Counted from the stretch's first letter, positions 20,894 to 31,873 are shown. The stretch is DNA of 64,000 nt from Taibaiella sp. (GCA_019739295.1 JAHHDV010000022.1:7223-71222); one strand, 5' to 3'. A program made the numbers and translations. Notes: a model not told the origin generated them from the letters alone.

Positions 20894-21802
20894 CTATATG
20901 TCAATTTTCATTCCTTCGAATGATAACAGTGTTTTTGGAAAGAACTGATTGGCCTCCAGTAAGAAATCCTGTAGATTGGGATATTTCGATGAGAAGTGTC
21001 CTATGATCAGTTGCCTGGTCCGGGCTAGCTTTGCTATACAGGCTGCATCCCTGGTTGTGGAATGGTATCTCGAATAAGCCAGTTCCTGGTGATCCATCAG
21101 ATAGGTTGTCTCGTGATAGAGCAGGTCACAATCCAGGATAACGGGAATAAAAGTTTCCGTATACCGCGTATCTGCTGCAAATACATACCGTTTGCTCTGC
21201 GGGGCCGGGAAGGTTAATAATTCATTTGGAGTGATCCGCCCGGTATGATCCGTATAATCCTCACCTTTTTTTATCCTGGCATACCATTCTACCGGGATCC
21301 CTGACCGCTCTGCTTCTTCAATGTTTAACTTCCTTTCTTCGAATTTTTCTTCAAATACGAATCCATAGCATTCTATCCTGTGTTCCGTAGGAAATGCCGT
21401 AACCTTAAGATTGGGCTGCTCGCAAATCATACGGGATGTCCCGATATCTTTCAAAGGATGAAACCGCAATTCATAAGTCAGCTTGGAAGAAGCTACGTTG
21501 AGCTGCAGGTGAATGATATCTATCAGTGGGGCAGGTCCGTACAAGTCGATGGGTTCTGTCCTGTTATTAAGACAGTACCGGGTAAGTAGCCCGATCAATC
21601 CGAAATAATGGTCTCCATGAAGATGGCTGATAAAGATCTTGGTAATGCGGGAGTACCTGACATTATTGATTAATAATCGCATCTGCGTACCTTCACCACA
21701 GTCTATAAGCAGCAACTCGTTCCCTACGCTGAGAACCTGAGCAGTGGGGAACCGGTTATGATTCGGAAGTGCAGAATTATTGCCGAGTATGGTGAGCTGC
21801 AT
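20894..21802 (-). CDS. rnz: Ribonuclease Z
   Basis: A metallo-beta-lactamase-fold endonuclease that trims tRNA 3' trailers. The 302 residues include LLIDCGEGTQMRL, the zinc motif SHLHGDHYFG, later histidines in FPTEHRIECYG, the ADTRYTE strand, and LIGHFSSKY near the end, all standard for the short RNase Z form. Its ATG overlaps the stop of the upstream STAS gene (TAATG), which implies coupled translation. Confidence 0.93.
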   Translation of the reverse strand: MQLTILGNNSALPNHNRFPTAQVLSVGNELLLIDCGEGTQMRLLINNVRYSRITKIFISHLHGDHYFGLIGLLTRYCLNNRTEPIDLYGPAPLIDIIHLQLNVASSKLTYELRFHPLKDIGTSRMICEQPNLKVTAFPTEHRIECYGFVFEEKFEERKLNIEEAERSGIPVEWYARIKKGEDYTDHTGRITPNELLTFPAPQSKRYVFAADTRYTETFIPVILDCDLLYHETTYLMDHQELAYSRYHSTTRDAACIAKLARTRQLIIGHFSSKYPNLQDFLLEANQFFPKTLLSFEGMKIDI

Positions 21803-22176
21803 TAATCTTCATTCATTAAATCTCTTTCCAATATTTCCATACTGATGATATCGATGGCCTCCTCCATAGTGGGAGACAGGTTGATGATCAGGTGAAGCTG
21901 TTCTTGCTTCAGTCGCTTATGTACATTTTCACTTGGTTCAGCAAATACCAGGCTGCATCCCTGATTATAAAATTGATTATGGAATTTTTCGAAATAGTGA
22001 CCGGCAGCAGGAGTGATGTTCTCCACATTCCTCAGATTGATGATGATGCATTGTATACCTGATGCAAGCTGTTCTTCCAATGTTCTTTCAATTTCCATAA
22101 CCTCATCCGTATCCAAATGTTCGGTTTCCAGGACGATGGTATTATAAGTGTCATTAACAATTACATTTCTTTCCAT
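21802..22176 (-). CDS. STAS-domain (anti-sigma factor antagonist-like) protein
   Basis: A 124-residue protein whose middle (GIQCIIINLRNVENITPAAG) fits the STAS beta strand and the loop that carries the phosphorylatable serine in anti-sigma antagonists; here the position reads T-P rather than D-S, so it may not be phosphorylated in the classical way. It overlaps rnz by one base. The same pairing occurs in other Bacteroidota as far as I recall, but the shared role is unknown. Confidence 0.65.
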   Translation of the reverse strand: MERNVIVNDTYNTIVLETEHLDTDEVMEIERTLEEQLASGIQCIIINLRNVENITPAAGHYFEKFHNQFYNQGCSLVFAEPSENVHKRLKQEQLHLIINLSPTMEEAIDIISMEILERDLMNED

Positions 22177-22471
22177 GGCTTATCACTTTGATGAGTCTAT
22201 AATTGATACTTTGATAGAAATATACTGGCAGAGTTTATTCTATGTTCCTTGCGCAAACTAATAAAATATTTTTATTTTCCGTCAAGGCTTACCTATATAT
22301 ACGAATTTATTTATCCACACCTTTGTTTGCACTTGCTAAAATAATTTTAAATGCTTTTTCTTCAGCATTTAATGTCTAATTTTATGCACGGACAAAAAAC
22401 TGGTATGATGTCAACAGGAAGGATGTCACGAATACCCGATCAGTTATTTCTATTTATTAAATCATAATATA

Positions 22472-24707
22472 ATGAAGTTCACGCCGATGTCATACAAGTA
22501 CTTAACCTTATTTTCCGTTTGTATCCTGATGGGGAGCACCGTTCTGGCCCAGAACAGGAAAAACAAAAAAGAAGATAAGCAACAGCAGGAAGCCGCGGCA
22601 CCGTATATGGTAGATACTTTTATCAACCCGATTCCCACGCAAAGAGCGCTTTTCACTACCAAAGTATATAATGTAATTGACCAGATCGATAAAAGAGACG
22701 GGAAAATAGACGAATATGTTAAGTTCAGGGATGATGCCTCTTCGGAAACGGCCACCCAGGCGCTTATCCGGGACGCGTCCCGCCTGGTGATGATAGTGGA
22801 AAATATGAATGCAGATCATGCTTCCAAAATCAGGTACCACAGGATGGTCGAGGCTTCGTTGAAAAGGTTGAACCAGCTTCCCTGGTCTGAAATGAAAGCA
22901 AGGGACTTCACCGAACACATTGCGGCCATAAGAAATATGATCATTGCAGATCACGAAAAGAGCCTGACTGCCTATGTGACGCAAAACCCGAATCTGGTCA
23001 CTCTGGAATATATTGAAAACTTCGATGATGTAGCTGCAAAAACAAAGCTCTATGAGCAATTAGCGGCAAAGTATCCCGAGAAGCTGGTCCATAAACTGCC
23101 CAGCATTATCAAAGAACCTTATGCAGACCATATAGTCACTGCCGCTGCAAAAGTAATGCCGGGCACAATCCTGACTTATGCTCAAAGCAACAGCCAGCTG
23201 AGCGGTCTGGTGAGAAGAAACAGTGATCCGTTGGTAAAGAACATCGTCCAGATTGCCGATAAGTCCAGGAATACGTTAAAAGTATTGCCCTTCCTGGGTG
23301 CTATCCACAGGGGAGAGAAAACGATTGCAGAAATAGATAAGATCGCAAATGACGATGTCCAGTATCTGCAGGCATTGGTTGACCTGGTCGTTGCAGATGA
23401 ACAAATGGGCAGAAGAGACCTGGAAAGGGAGATCAATATACGCACTGCAAAGTATGTCAGGGAGATCAACGCGCTGCATGATGCATCGGACGCGGTAAGG
23501 TTCAAATCGATCCAGGGCTTCAGGGATATTGACTATTATGTAATGATCATAGGCGGGCAGGATGAGATATATACCAGTTCATTCACAAGGGGGCCCTTTG
23601 CCCTGATGATTGGAAAAATGGGCGAAAAATCAGGAGATCAGCTGCTCGGAGAATTACATCATTATCATTTCAGAACCTTCATCAGGCTGACTGCAGGATT
23701 CAGCAGGTTATCCAATTTCCTGGGAACAATGAAGGAGGAGGAGAAGACCAGGCTGATGAAAATGTTCGTCAATAATCTTGAAGAAGGTGATGTAGATGAC
23801 CTGACGGATGCCGTAGATGTTGCGGACGCATACGGCAGTATCAAAGATTCCACGCTGATCCAGTTTTTAAAAGATGAGATCAGGTCCAACTATGAAAGGG
23901 TAAAATTCGGAAACAGCCAGAAAGGCATCGTAGTATATGGTCTTCTCGCCTCTATTTTCAATAACAACAAGAATGCGGAAATGTCCGATCTGCCGATTCC
24001 GCCCATCACGTATCTGCCGATGAACGGATATCAAACTGGATAAGGATGAGATCGTAGAGCAGATGTTCTTCTATGGTGACGGTGATGGTAAGGCTGCATA
24101 CCGTATGTTCCTCAATAGTATCAGAAGCGATAAGCGCTTCAAGATCGATGAGAGCCCGAAATACTGGACAGTGATCACCTCTTCCAACAGTGAGAACAAG
24201 CTCACTATTTATTGTAATAAACCGCTTACAGAACCCGAAGATGAATTGGCACAAAGAAAACTGAAGGAATACATGGACGAGAATGATATTATACCTACTG
24301 TAATTGTACACAGGGGGCATAGTTATTTCGTGCCGACTACGCTGGAGTATATCACTCCTGATGTGAAACTGGTCATGCTGGGTTCGTGCGGCGGATACCA
24401 CAACCTTTCCAGGATTCTGAATACCGCTTCAGATGCACATATCATCTCCAGCAAGCAAACCGGTACCGGTGTAGTCAATGAGACCATTCTCAAAGAACTG
24501 CATAGTGAGCTGATGACCAAGAATGAGCTGAACTGGATTACGATGTGGAGTGATTTGGAAAAGGACTTTGCAAAATTAAGACCTGTAGACAGGGAGTATT
24601 TCTCTGATTATGTACCCCCTAATAAAAACCTCGGAGCAATTTTTATCAAGGGCTTACAGGCGCATTATGGATACGATGTAGTCAGGGATAGAGCCTTTAT
24701 TTTATGA
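22472..24707 (+). CDS. Secreted protein of unknown function with caspase-like His/Cys C-terminal domain (one frameshift)
   Basis: About 745 residues. Residues 1-26 are a signal peptide ending at VLAQ; a charged low-complexity linker (NRKNKKEDKQQQE) follows, then a long, mainly helical region I do not recognise. The first frame stops at 24043; removing one G near 24027-24028 restores PMNDIKLDKDEIVEQMFF and joins the 24063-24707 frame. The C-terminal part has VIVHRGHSYF, then 20 residues later VKLVMLGSCGGYHNL, the spacing of the catalytic His and Cys in clan CD peptidases (caspase, gingipain, CHAT). Both residues are present. It stands alone, with a terminator after it. Confidence 0.65.
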
Positions 24708-24709
24708 CC

Positions 24710-24741
24710 AAAAGAGTTTTACCGGTAAGGTAAACTCTTTT
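24710..24741. terminator. Bidirectional intrinsic terminator between convergent genes
   Basis: AAAAGAGTTTTACC pairs with GGTAAACTCTTTT, three bases after the stop of the caspase-like gene. The A and T tracts on either side would let it also stop transcripts from the minus-strand mutase gene. Confidence 0.8.
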
Positions 24742-24772
24742 GTATTTCATCTTAAGCTGAAGATGATACAGC

Positions 24773-26036
24773 TTATCCCTTCAGGGCGTGTTCAATATTG
24801 AGATAAGGAATACCGAAATTAGAAGATGATGGTCTCGTGCCGGGGATGTCATCCCCTGGAAGCGTGTATTGGTTGACCCCGATCAGTAGCCGGGCCTGGT
24901 CTGTATACGCCCGGACCAGGTCTGCAGCCTGTTCCCGGATCTCTTGCTGCAGATACCGGTTGTCCAAAGCTTCATTCCATCCACCCATATCCTCGATCTT
25001 TTGAAAAATCTTCCATGATTCCTCGCAGATGTTTTTGGGTATAGGTTTCGATGAAATAGGAACCATATCCTTTATCTGCAACAGCATTTAAGTAAGATTC
25101 CTCTTTAAACAACAGCTGCTGGTTCCTGCCGATTCTGCTGGTAAACTCCGGTCTTTCCGAATAGGAAAAAGGATGGACCAGGAGACTGTCGGCTCCCCCG
25201 ATTGCGGCAGACATTCCTGCTATTGCATTTCTCAGGATATTGTTTGGCGCATCGGCTGCGGAAAGGTATACCTGGGACGTCTCTACAGACAAAAAGATGC
25301 GGGCGTTACAATCATATTGCCGAAGTACCTGTTCGGCCATGAGCCGGATGGCCCTGATTTTGGCTATCTGTTCGAAGAACTGTGTATCAGTGCTCAGGTT
25401 GATATAGATGGTATCCAGGTCCCGGAGCCGATCGGATTCCCGTACACTTGCGAGGGCTTCATTGATCTGGGATAAGCAGGCTCCCAGCTCAAATATGGCA
25501 GTGCTGCCCGCATTATTATAGATGGTGGCATTGATGCTCAGCGTTTTCCCGAAAGTGGTAAAAGCTGCAGGGCTGTCAACCTGTATATTTAAGGACCCCG
25601 GTAGCGGGTATTGCTGATTCAGGTAGGCTTCCAGCGTTCCGGTAACTGATGCCGTAAGATCACGGTCATGGATGCTGACCTTCAGGAAGATATAATTCAG
25701 GTCTATGTCCTTCAATACCCGGTCCCACCGGATATCATCTCCGGAATCTACCAGCAGTTCCAGGCCGGATACCCCGTTGTTCAATAAGAACAGCGCTTTT
25801 TCATTGGTTTCCCGGCTGATGGAGAGCCGCTCCATGATAAACCAGTCCTGGAATAGGGGAGGTGCCTGGACAGGGTTATCAGATTGTGTATAGAAAGGGC
25901 GGATGACAATGCCATTTCTGTCCTTTGTTGTTAAATCATCAAAACCGATGCCTTTTAAATCTCGTTCCAGTCTTTCTTTCCATTCCTCTTCCTTGACGGA
26001 ATCAAATTCGGGTATAAATGGCGTATGCTCGTTCAT
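24773..26036 (-). CDS. mutA: Methylmalonyl-CoA mutase small subunit-like protein (one frameshift)
   Basis: The small subunit pairs with MutB to interconvert methylmalonyl-CoA and succinyl-CoA. Supporting segments: an N-terminal EEEWKERLERDLKG, FYTQSDNP, the barrel strands GADSLLVHPFSY and GRNQQLLFKEESYLNAVADK, and GSYFIETYT followed by the ESWKIFQKIEDMGGW block. The gene breaks at the T5 run 25032-25036; removing one base joins ETYTQ to NICEESW and yields about 420 residues, ending at 24773. No mutB is adjacent: the gene ends against a terminator. Either mutB is elsewhere or this subunit works with an unlinked partner. prpE at 32844 belongs to the same propionate route. Confidence 0.8.
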
Positions 26037-26196
26037 TTTATGTTGAATCTTCTTTAATAAAGAAATGGATAAATAATGTAATGATTATCCCTAATTGTCA
26101 CTTGGAATGAATCAAAGTTAATGCACTTTTTCGGTTTGAGGATATTCTTACAGGAAGAACAGGTGTCAGGGGAGTGTACAGATACCAGGATATCGT

Positions 26197-26850
26197 TTAT
26201 TCTGTCAGGCTCTTCCTGATTTTTCCCTTTTGATATTTCCTGCCGCTTGGGTCCTGCTTGTGCGGCATTTTATTTTCAATCTTCTTTTTATAAGTAGAAT
26301 CTGAAGTAGCATAGCCATCTACATACAATTCCTGGGTCCTGATCAGCTTATCTACCTGGTATTCCTCTATTTTAAGTAAGGCACCTGTTCTCGGATCATA
26401 ATACTTCCATTCGCCATGTTTCACGCTGCCGATATCGGAAGGCATGATGATGGTTTCTTCTTCCATTTCACTGGACGGGTCCAGTACGATAATGGTATCT
26501 TTTTCCTTATCGGGATCCAGGGCCCTGAAGTGGCCCTCTACGTTCAATTGTCCTTTATCGAAATATTGAGCCTTACCATTCAGGATTCCTTTGAAATAAG
26601 ATTCGATGGATTTGAGCCGTCCATAGGTATCCAGCTTGACCCAGGGTCCTGTCCTGCGATCATCTTTGTAATAACCATATTCTGAATAAGGAAACATATC
26701 ATCCAGCGACTGGTGATTTTTGTAATACCAGAACCCTTGTTTTCTGTTCTGCTGATCTACCTGGTTAATCGTGTCATTGGGAACCAGTTCCTGTGTATGT
26801 GCGGCAAGGGAATAGCCTAAGATGAAAAGTATGGAAATAAGTAATTTCAT
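26197..26850 (-). CDS. Exported MORN/YwqK-type repeat protein
   Basis: A 217-residue protein with signal peptide MKLLISILFILGYSLAAHTQ. It contains MORN-like repeats: KQGFWYYKN, YYKDDRRTGPWVK, GILNGKAQYFDKGQLNVEGHF and VKHGEWKYYDPRTGALLKIEEY. Database names such as YwqK antitoxin come from sequence likeness and do not imply a toxin partner here. It lies eight bases upstream of nothing obvious to regulate and directly downstream of iscA on the same strand. Confidence 0.7.
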   Translation of the reverse strand: MKLLISILFILGYSLAAHTQELVPNDTINQVDQQNRKQGFWYYKNHQSLDDMFPYSEYGYYKDDRRTGPWVKLDTYGRLKSIESYFKGILNGKAQYFDKGQLNVEGHFRALDPDKEKDTIIVLDPSSEMEEETIIMPSDIGSVKHGEWKYYDPRTGALLKIEEYQVDKLIRTQELYVDGYATSDSTYKKKIENKMPHKQDPSGRKYQKGKIRKSLTE

Positions 26851-26858
26851 AAAACTGA

Positions 26859-27212
26859 TTATACTGCAAATGATGATCCGCAGCCACAGGAACTACTGGC
26901 ATTGGGGTTGTTGAATACAAATCCCCTGGCATCCAATCCGTTGCTGTAATCGATTTGCATCTGTACAAGATACATCTTGTGTGCAGGCTGTATGATAACC
27001 GGGATACCCTGGATGTCAAAGATTTCATCTTGCTCCTCCTTCTTGTCAAATCCCAGTACATAACTTAACCCGGAGCATCCTCCTCCTTTTACACCAATTC
27101 TCATGTAAGGGGTCTCCCGGAGATCCTGGGATTCCATTAATTTTTTGATTTCAATGAGCGCTGCTTCCGAGAAGCTCACGGGGTCCTGGATGGTTACTGT
27201 GTTGTTTTCCAT
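26859..27212 (-). CDS. Iron-sulfur cluster assembly accessory protein (IscA/ErpA/HesB family)
   Basis: An A-type carrier that delivers Fe-S clusters to apoproteins. The 117 residues hold the three conserved cysteines: one in KGGGCSGLSY and two in SSCGCGSSF, plus the family segment YSNGLDARGFVFNNPNA. The length is normal. It precedes the MORN protein by eight bases and follows the small two-part gene at 27233-27728. Confidence 0.93.
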   Translation of the reverse strand: MENNTVTIQDPVSFSEAALIEIKKLMESQDLRETPYMRIGVKGGGCSGLSYVLGFDKKEEQDEIFDIQGIPVIIQPAHKMYLVQMQIDYSNGLDARGFVFNNPNASSSCGCGSSFAV

Positions 27213-27232
27213 AGTAAATGATTGAACTGCTT

Positions 27233-27728
27233 TTATTCTGCCGGGTCTTCAGGATTTGTATCTTCTCCTGCCCGGGTTTCATCTGTCATTTTATCTACAT
27301 TATGAGGTGCCGGCTGAGGCGGGGCTTGTCCCTGCACCATAGCCTGGACAAAATTCTTATAACCGCCAAACTTCAACATCAGACTATAGCCGTCTGAAGT
27401 AAGGCTTAATTTGTTGGTATTGCCGAAACCAACTACAGGATTTACCAGGTTGGTAGCATCCAGGATATCCCAGTACCTGTCAAAAGTTTTCTGATCGTGG
27501 TTCAGATTATATTTTTTCCAGGACATCTTTTTTGAAATCGATGATCGTTTTGTCCCCGTCGTTGTACAGCTCCTTTAGTGTCAGATCGATCACATGAAGA
27601 TCCTGCTCTTCCTTGGTCATAGAAGGACTGTTCTTGTGCTTCAGTCTCATCATTGTCTGGACATTGCTGTTGAATAAATCGTTCTTCAGTTTTTTAAGCT
27701 CTTTGGGATTTCTTCTTTTTACCGGCAT
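27233..27728 (-). CDS. Conserved hypothetical protein, about 165 residues, split by a frameshift
   Basis: Two overlapping frames (27507-27728 and 27233-27526) read as one protein if one base is removed from the six-base run at 27512-27517: VLEKYNLNHDQKTFDRY then runs without a break. The N-terminal part is basic (MPVKRRNPKELKKLKNDLF); the middle ends in KLSLTSDGYSLMLKFGGYKNF, which looks like a winged-helix strand-turn-strand; the tail is proline- and acid-rich. I do not recognise the family. Two separate overlapping genes remain possible but the second would lack a ribosome site of its own. Confidence 0.6.
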
Positions 27729-27911
27729 ATTTGCTTTTAAGTATGATATATTATGTTATGTGTTCTTTTCCTTTTCCAGGATACAATAATACAAAGAAAT
27801 CATTAAGTGCGCCGAGTTAATTTATCATTTACTTAGTGTTAATCTTGATGATTTCATAAAGGAAGTCAATAAGAAGTTGCGTCCCTCATAAAAAAATGAC
27901 CATGAACCTGA

Positions 27912-29514
27912 TTATCCCAGGATCTTCAATTCCTTGATATCCAGACTCTTTTCTGTTTTCCTGAGAATTTCATCACTGTATTTTTTCTCTTTTTGATTCT
28001 GAATAGTTCTTTTCTCTGGATCTGGTATACTTCTAATATGATCTTATTGCAGATCTGGTTCTCTTTCAGATAGTACTCGTTGGTATCCGGATGGAGGATT
28101 CTTTCCTGGTAACCATCATTATCCTGCTGAATGGAATGGTAGTAATTGAGCAGCATATCGTATTGTGTTAACTCCTGATTGTATCTGTGATCCAGATATC
28201 CAAGTGCAATCTTATTCAACCTGAGTTTGATCGTGGCTTCCTGCAGGTCTTCCGGCATGACGTCACCCGGTTCCTTGAGCTTCAGCCATCTAATGATCAG
28301 CGGAAGGGTAAGGCCCTGGAAAACCAAAGTGACAAAGATGACGATAAACGTGATGAAAATAATCAGGTTTCTCAAAGGAAAGATGCTGCCATCCGTCATG
28401 AATACGGGAATAGACATTGCTGTAGCCAGAGATACAATGCCCCTCATACCGGACCAGCAGATGACGAGCGGCCCTTTCCATCCGGGATTGGGTTCTTTGT
28501 TCCTGACTTTTCTGCTGAGCCACCTGGGAATATAAGTAGCCGGGTATACCCAGAGATACCGCAGACCGATGGTAATGGCAGAGATGATCAGCCCGTATCT
28601 GATGGCTTCAGCCAGCGTATAATCTCCCAGGTTATCCATGATATCGGGGAGCTGGAGACCGATGAGAATAAATACCAGTGCATTCATCACGAATATTACG
28701 GTATTCCATACGCTGAGCATATTGATCCGGGTGACACCGTTTTGAAAGATCTCATGGGAGCGATACGATAAGAAGAGGCCTCCCGATACTACTGCCAGCA
28801 CCCCGGAAAATTCGAAGTGCTCCGCTGCCAGAAATAATATATAAGGGGTCATGATCGATAATGCGGCATCAATAGCCGGGTTGGTAGGAAGAAAGCGATG
28901 GATCAGGTACATGACATGTGCTCCGGCTACTCCTGCTACGATGCCCATTCCTGCCATCACAAAAAAATCCCCGGTGGCCTCCTGGAGGGAAAAAAATCCG
29001 GTTGTAATGGAGAGCAGGGCAAACTTAAAGACAATCAGCGAGGATGCATCATTGACAAGACTTTCTCCTTCCAAAATAGTGAGGATCCTTTTGGGAACAG
29101 GTAAGTATTTCATTACGGTAGCAGCCGCAATGGCATCAGGCGGGGATACGATACCCCCCAGAAGGAATCCCAGGGCAAGGGTGAAACCCGGGGGATAATG
29201 TGCAATGCGGAATACCCGATGACCATAGAGGTAAAGAACACCAGACCGAAAGCAAGCAGGGCTATAGGTCTTCTCCATTTCCAGAAGTCATGCCAGGATG
29301 TATTCCAGGCTGCCTCATACAGCAAAGGTGGCAGGAAAATCAGGAAAATCAGTTCCGGCTCTAAATGAACTTTAGGTGTCCCCGGGATAAGGCTGATGAT
29401 CAGTCCTGAGATGACCAGGAAGATCGGGTAGGCCACTTTGAGCTTATTGGCCAGCATTACCAATATGAACAGGACGAAGAGGAGGCCCAGGACCTGTAAT
29501 AAAACGTGATGCAT
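27912..29514 (-). CDS. CPA1-family Na+/H+ antiporter (two frameshifts)
   Basis: A cation:proton antiporter of the NhaP type with about 12 membrane helices and a C-terminal cytosolic tail. Landmarks: LEPELIFLIFLPPLLYEAAW in the third helix, GGIVSPPDAIAAATV with the ion-binding aspartate, and GESLVNDASSLI. The frames join after removing one C/G from the five-base run 29190-29194 (restoring ALHIIPGFTLALGF). A second shift at about 27981-27994 extends the tail to a stop at 27912 (ending LKILG). Joined length is about 533 residues. Confidence 0.85.
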
Positions 29515-29641
29515 TGTCGGTCGCTATAAAATTAAAATACGGGAATATAGAATCCGGAATAAAATTATAATACTGCTCATATATGATATAAATTATTTTT
29601 TTAACGGAGCGTGGAAACAGGGTATATTATGGGTTATGGTT

Positions 29642-30370
29642 TCAAAGAACACGGTACCACACTGTTGTAATTTCCGATCCGTTGGCCGACATGACGGAGT
29701 CCGGTTCAGCCCCGTTCAAAACAGCAAAATCAGCTCCGTAAAACTGTCCGAAATCAACGGCTACATCAGCAGCTACAACCGGATAACATTGCCATTGGGG
29801 ATGCCGGATTTCGTATTCGTAGCTGATCCTTTCATTGATCTTTATATATCCCCAGTAATGCTCGGTAATAAAATGCTCCTTGCTGGCCCGGAGTAAGGTG
29901 CTGTGGCTGATTCCCGGATAAGGCTGCCATACTGTGCAGTATTCGCTTGTCTTTCCAGCTATATGCAATGGCGCTGGTTTGCGGATAGGTCCGGATATAG
30001 TGGGCCATCATCCCGGTTACATAGTTTTTCTTTAAAAAGCTGATTGGCAACCCAGGCCACAGCCCTCAGCGGTACAATTTCCTTGATGAATACCCACTCC
30101 TTTTCTCCAAACCCCATCCACTTTTCTTCTGACATAAAACCTAAGGTTGACCTCTTCGAAATCCCGGTGAAAAGGTACCGTACAGCCCAATACCCTGGTT
30201 CGGAAGAATTGAAAACCGACCAGGCTGATCAGGCATTTCCCGTCATATGTGTCGAGTTCCACACCATGAGGCAGGAACGGCAAGAGGAGATCCGGGTCGA
30301 TCTCGTAATTCACGAACAGCAGGTTTTTCCATTCTGCGGTAAGGAACGGGGCAGGGGTAGGGTTCTTCAT
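29642..30370 (-). CDS. DUF2071 (YqjF-like) protein, broken by three frameshifts
   Basis: The N-terminal part MKNPTPAPFLTAEWKNLLFV, YEIDPDLLLPFLPHGVELD and SLVGFQFFRTRVLG matches DUF2071, a soluble family of unknown function. The frame is lost three times: at C4 30112-30115 (fix gives FGEKEWVFIKE), at T5 30025-30029 (fix gives LFKENYVTGMMAHY), and near 29957-29959 (fix gives YSWKTSEYCTVW). The C-terminal EHFITEHYWGYIKIN is the family's last conserved block. About 240 residues when joined. Three fixes in 730 bp make this the shortest gene with clustered errors; true decay is possible. Confidence 0.65.
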
Positions 30371-30475
30371 CTTGTTTTGAAAGGATGTTTATCGCCTTCA
30401 AATATAATTTATTTGAACTATATTACCATCGAACGTATTGATTCCGAAGCCGTATTTTCTATTGTACTTTTTTCT

Positions 30476-30483
30476 TAAATTTG
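30476..30483 (+). promoter_or_regulatory. Candidate -7 promoter box for trxB
   Basis: TAAATTTG fits the Bacteroidota -7 consensus TAnnTTTG and lies 54 bases before the trxB start. I did not find a convincing -33 TTTG at the right spacing. Confidence 0.4.
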
Positions 30484-30536
30484 CACACCTAAATTAAATT
30501 TTATAACCATTATTACTCATATCAATAAATTTATTC

Positions 30537-31490
30537 ATGTCAGAGATAAAAGAGACGCATGACCTTGTCATCATCGGATCAGGACCTGCAGGTTACACTG
30601 CAGCTATTTATGCTTCCAGAGCCAATCTAAAACCTGTATTGTATTCCGGTTTACAGCCGGGAGGTCAATTGACCATCACTACAGAGGTGGAAAACTACCC
30701 CGGTTATAAAGATGGCGTTCAGGGCCCGCAGATGATGAAAGATTTCGAGCACCAGGCACAAAGAATGGGTGCAGACCTGAGATGGGGCAGTGTCACCAAG
30801 GTGGATTTCTCTGTGCGTCCTTTTAAACTGGAAGTAGATGAAGACCATTGGATCGCTGCTGAATCAGTGATCATCTCTACAGGTGCGTCGGCTAAATGGC
30901 TGGGATTGCCTTCGGAACAAAGGTTAAACGGATTCGGGGTTTCTGCGTGTGCAGTATGCGACGGTTTTTTCTTCAAAGGCAAAGAAGTGGCTATTGTAGG
31001 TGCCGGTGACACAGCTTGCGAAGAGGCGCTGTACCTTTCGAATATCTGTGAAAAAGTACATATGTTTATCAGGAAGAATGAGATGCGAGCCTCCAAAGTG
31101 ATGCAGGAGCGTGTATTGAGGACCGGTAATATCCAGGTTTACTGGAATACCGAGACAGATGAAATCCTGGGTGATAAGAAAGTAGAAGCGGTCCGTATAT
31201 TCAACAACCAGACTGGTGAGAAAACCGAAATCCCCGTATCTGCGTTTTTCGTAGCTATCGGTCACGAGCCGAATTCCGGCATCTTCAAGGAATATATAGA
31301 GACGGACGAACAAGGCTATATCGTTACCAGGCCGGGTACATCTTATACGAATACGGATGGCGTATTCGCCTGTGGTGATGTGCAGGATAAGCACTACCGC
31401 CAGGCGGTGACTGCTGCGGGGTCCGGTTGTATTGCGGCCCTGGATGCCGAGCGCTATTTGGGCAAACTGGCCTATGAGAAGACCTTATAG
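30537..31490 (+). CDS. trxB: Thioredoxin-disulfide reductase
   Basis: An FAD/NADPH flavoprotein that reduces thioredoxin. The 317 residues show the FAD-binding motif IIGSGPAGYTAAIYASRAN, the redox-active CAVC in SACAVCDGFFF, the NADPH-binding IVGAGDTACEEALYLS, and the C-terminal VFACGDVQDKHYRQAVTAAG. It is complete and frameshift-free. It precedes rpmI by 126 bases that contain a separate promoter. Confidence 0.95.
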   Translation: MSEIKETHDLVIIGSGPAGYTAAIYASRANLKPVLYSGLQPGGQLTITTEVENYPGYKDGVQGPQMMKDFEHQAQRMGADLRWGSVTKVDFSVRPFKLEVDEDHWIAAESVIISTGASAKWLGLPSEQRLNGFGVSACAVCDGFFFKGKEVAIVGAGDTACEEALYLSNICEKVHMFIRKNEMRASKVMQERVLRTGNIQVYWNTETDEILGDKKVEAVRIFNNQTGEKTEIPVSAFFVAIGHEPNSGIFKEYIETDEQGYIVTRPGTSYTNTDGVFACGDVQDKHYRQAVTAAGSGCIAALDAERYLGKLAYEKTL

Positions 31491-31589
31491 CCCGGACTAC
31501 TGCATGTGAAAATGTGGATTCGTGTTAATTATTATATTTATTAGAAAATATTTTTTAGGTAAATGTCTGTAATATCAAAAAAATATTCC

Positions 31590-31597
31590 TACCTTTG
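31590..31597 (+). promoter_or_regulatory. Candidate -7 promoter box for rpmI-rplT-rplS
   Basis: TACCTTTG is an exact TAnnTTTG match 20 bases before the rpmI start, behind a run of A and T residues. With this spacing the leader would be very short, about 10-15 nt, so classical L20 leader autoregulation is unlikely at this promoter. Confidence 0.6.
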
Positions 31598-31616
31598 CCG
31601 TCCGAAAATTTAAGAA

Positions 31617-31814
31617 ATGCCAAAGTTAAAAACACACTCAAGAGCCAAGAAGACATTTAAAGTTACTGCCAGTGGTAAAATCCGCCGTTTTAAGGCGTTC
31701 AAAAGCCACTTGTTGACCAAGAAATCAACCAAGCGTAAGCGTCACCTTCGTCAAGCTGCTTTTGTGGATTCTGCAAATATGCGCCTGGTGAAGCGTATGC
31801 TCTTAATGAGATAA
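31617..31814 (+). CDS. rpmI: 50S ribosomal protein L35
   Basis: 65 residues, strongly basic. [20 protein letters not shown] and the middle [16 protein letters not shown] are standard for L35. The usual bacterial order infC-rpmI-rplT is not present upstream: trxB stands there instead. Confidence 0.95.
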   Translation: MPKLKTHSRAKKTFKVTASGKIRRFKAFKSHLLTKKSTKRKRHLRQAAFVDSANMRLVKRMLLMR

Positions 31815-31873
31815 TGAATCCTCATATCAATAAGTAAAAGAAATACATTAATTCATTTTTTTAAATAACTAAT

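Noticed and set aside
26197..26850. YwqK-family antitoxin
   Set aside because: The protein is exported and made of MORN-like repeats; no toxin partner is next to it.
27233..27728. Two overlapping small genes that might be a toxin-antitoxin pair
   Set aside because: Removing one base from a six-base run yields one continuous, plausible protein, and neither part resembles a toxin or antitoxin.
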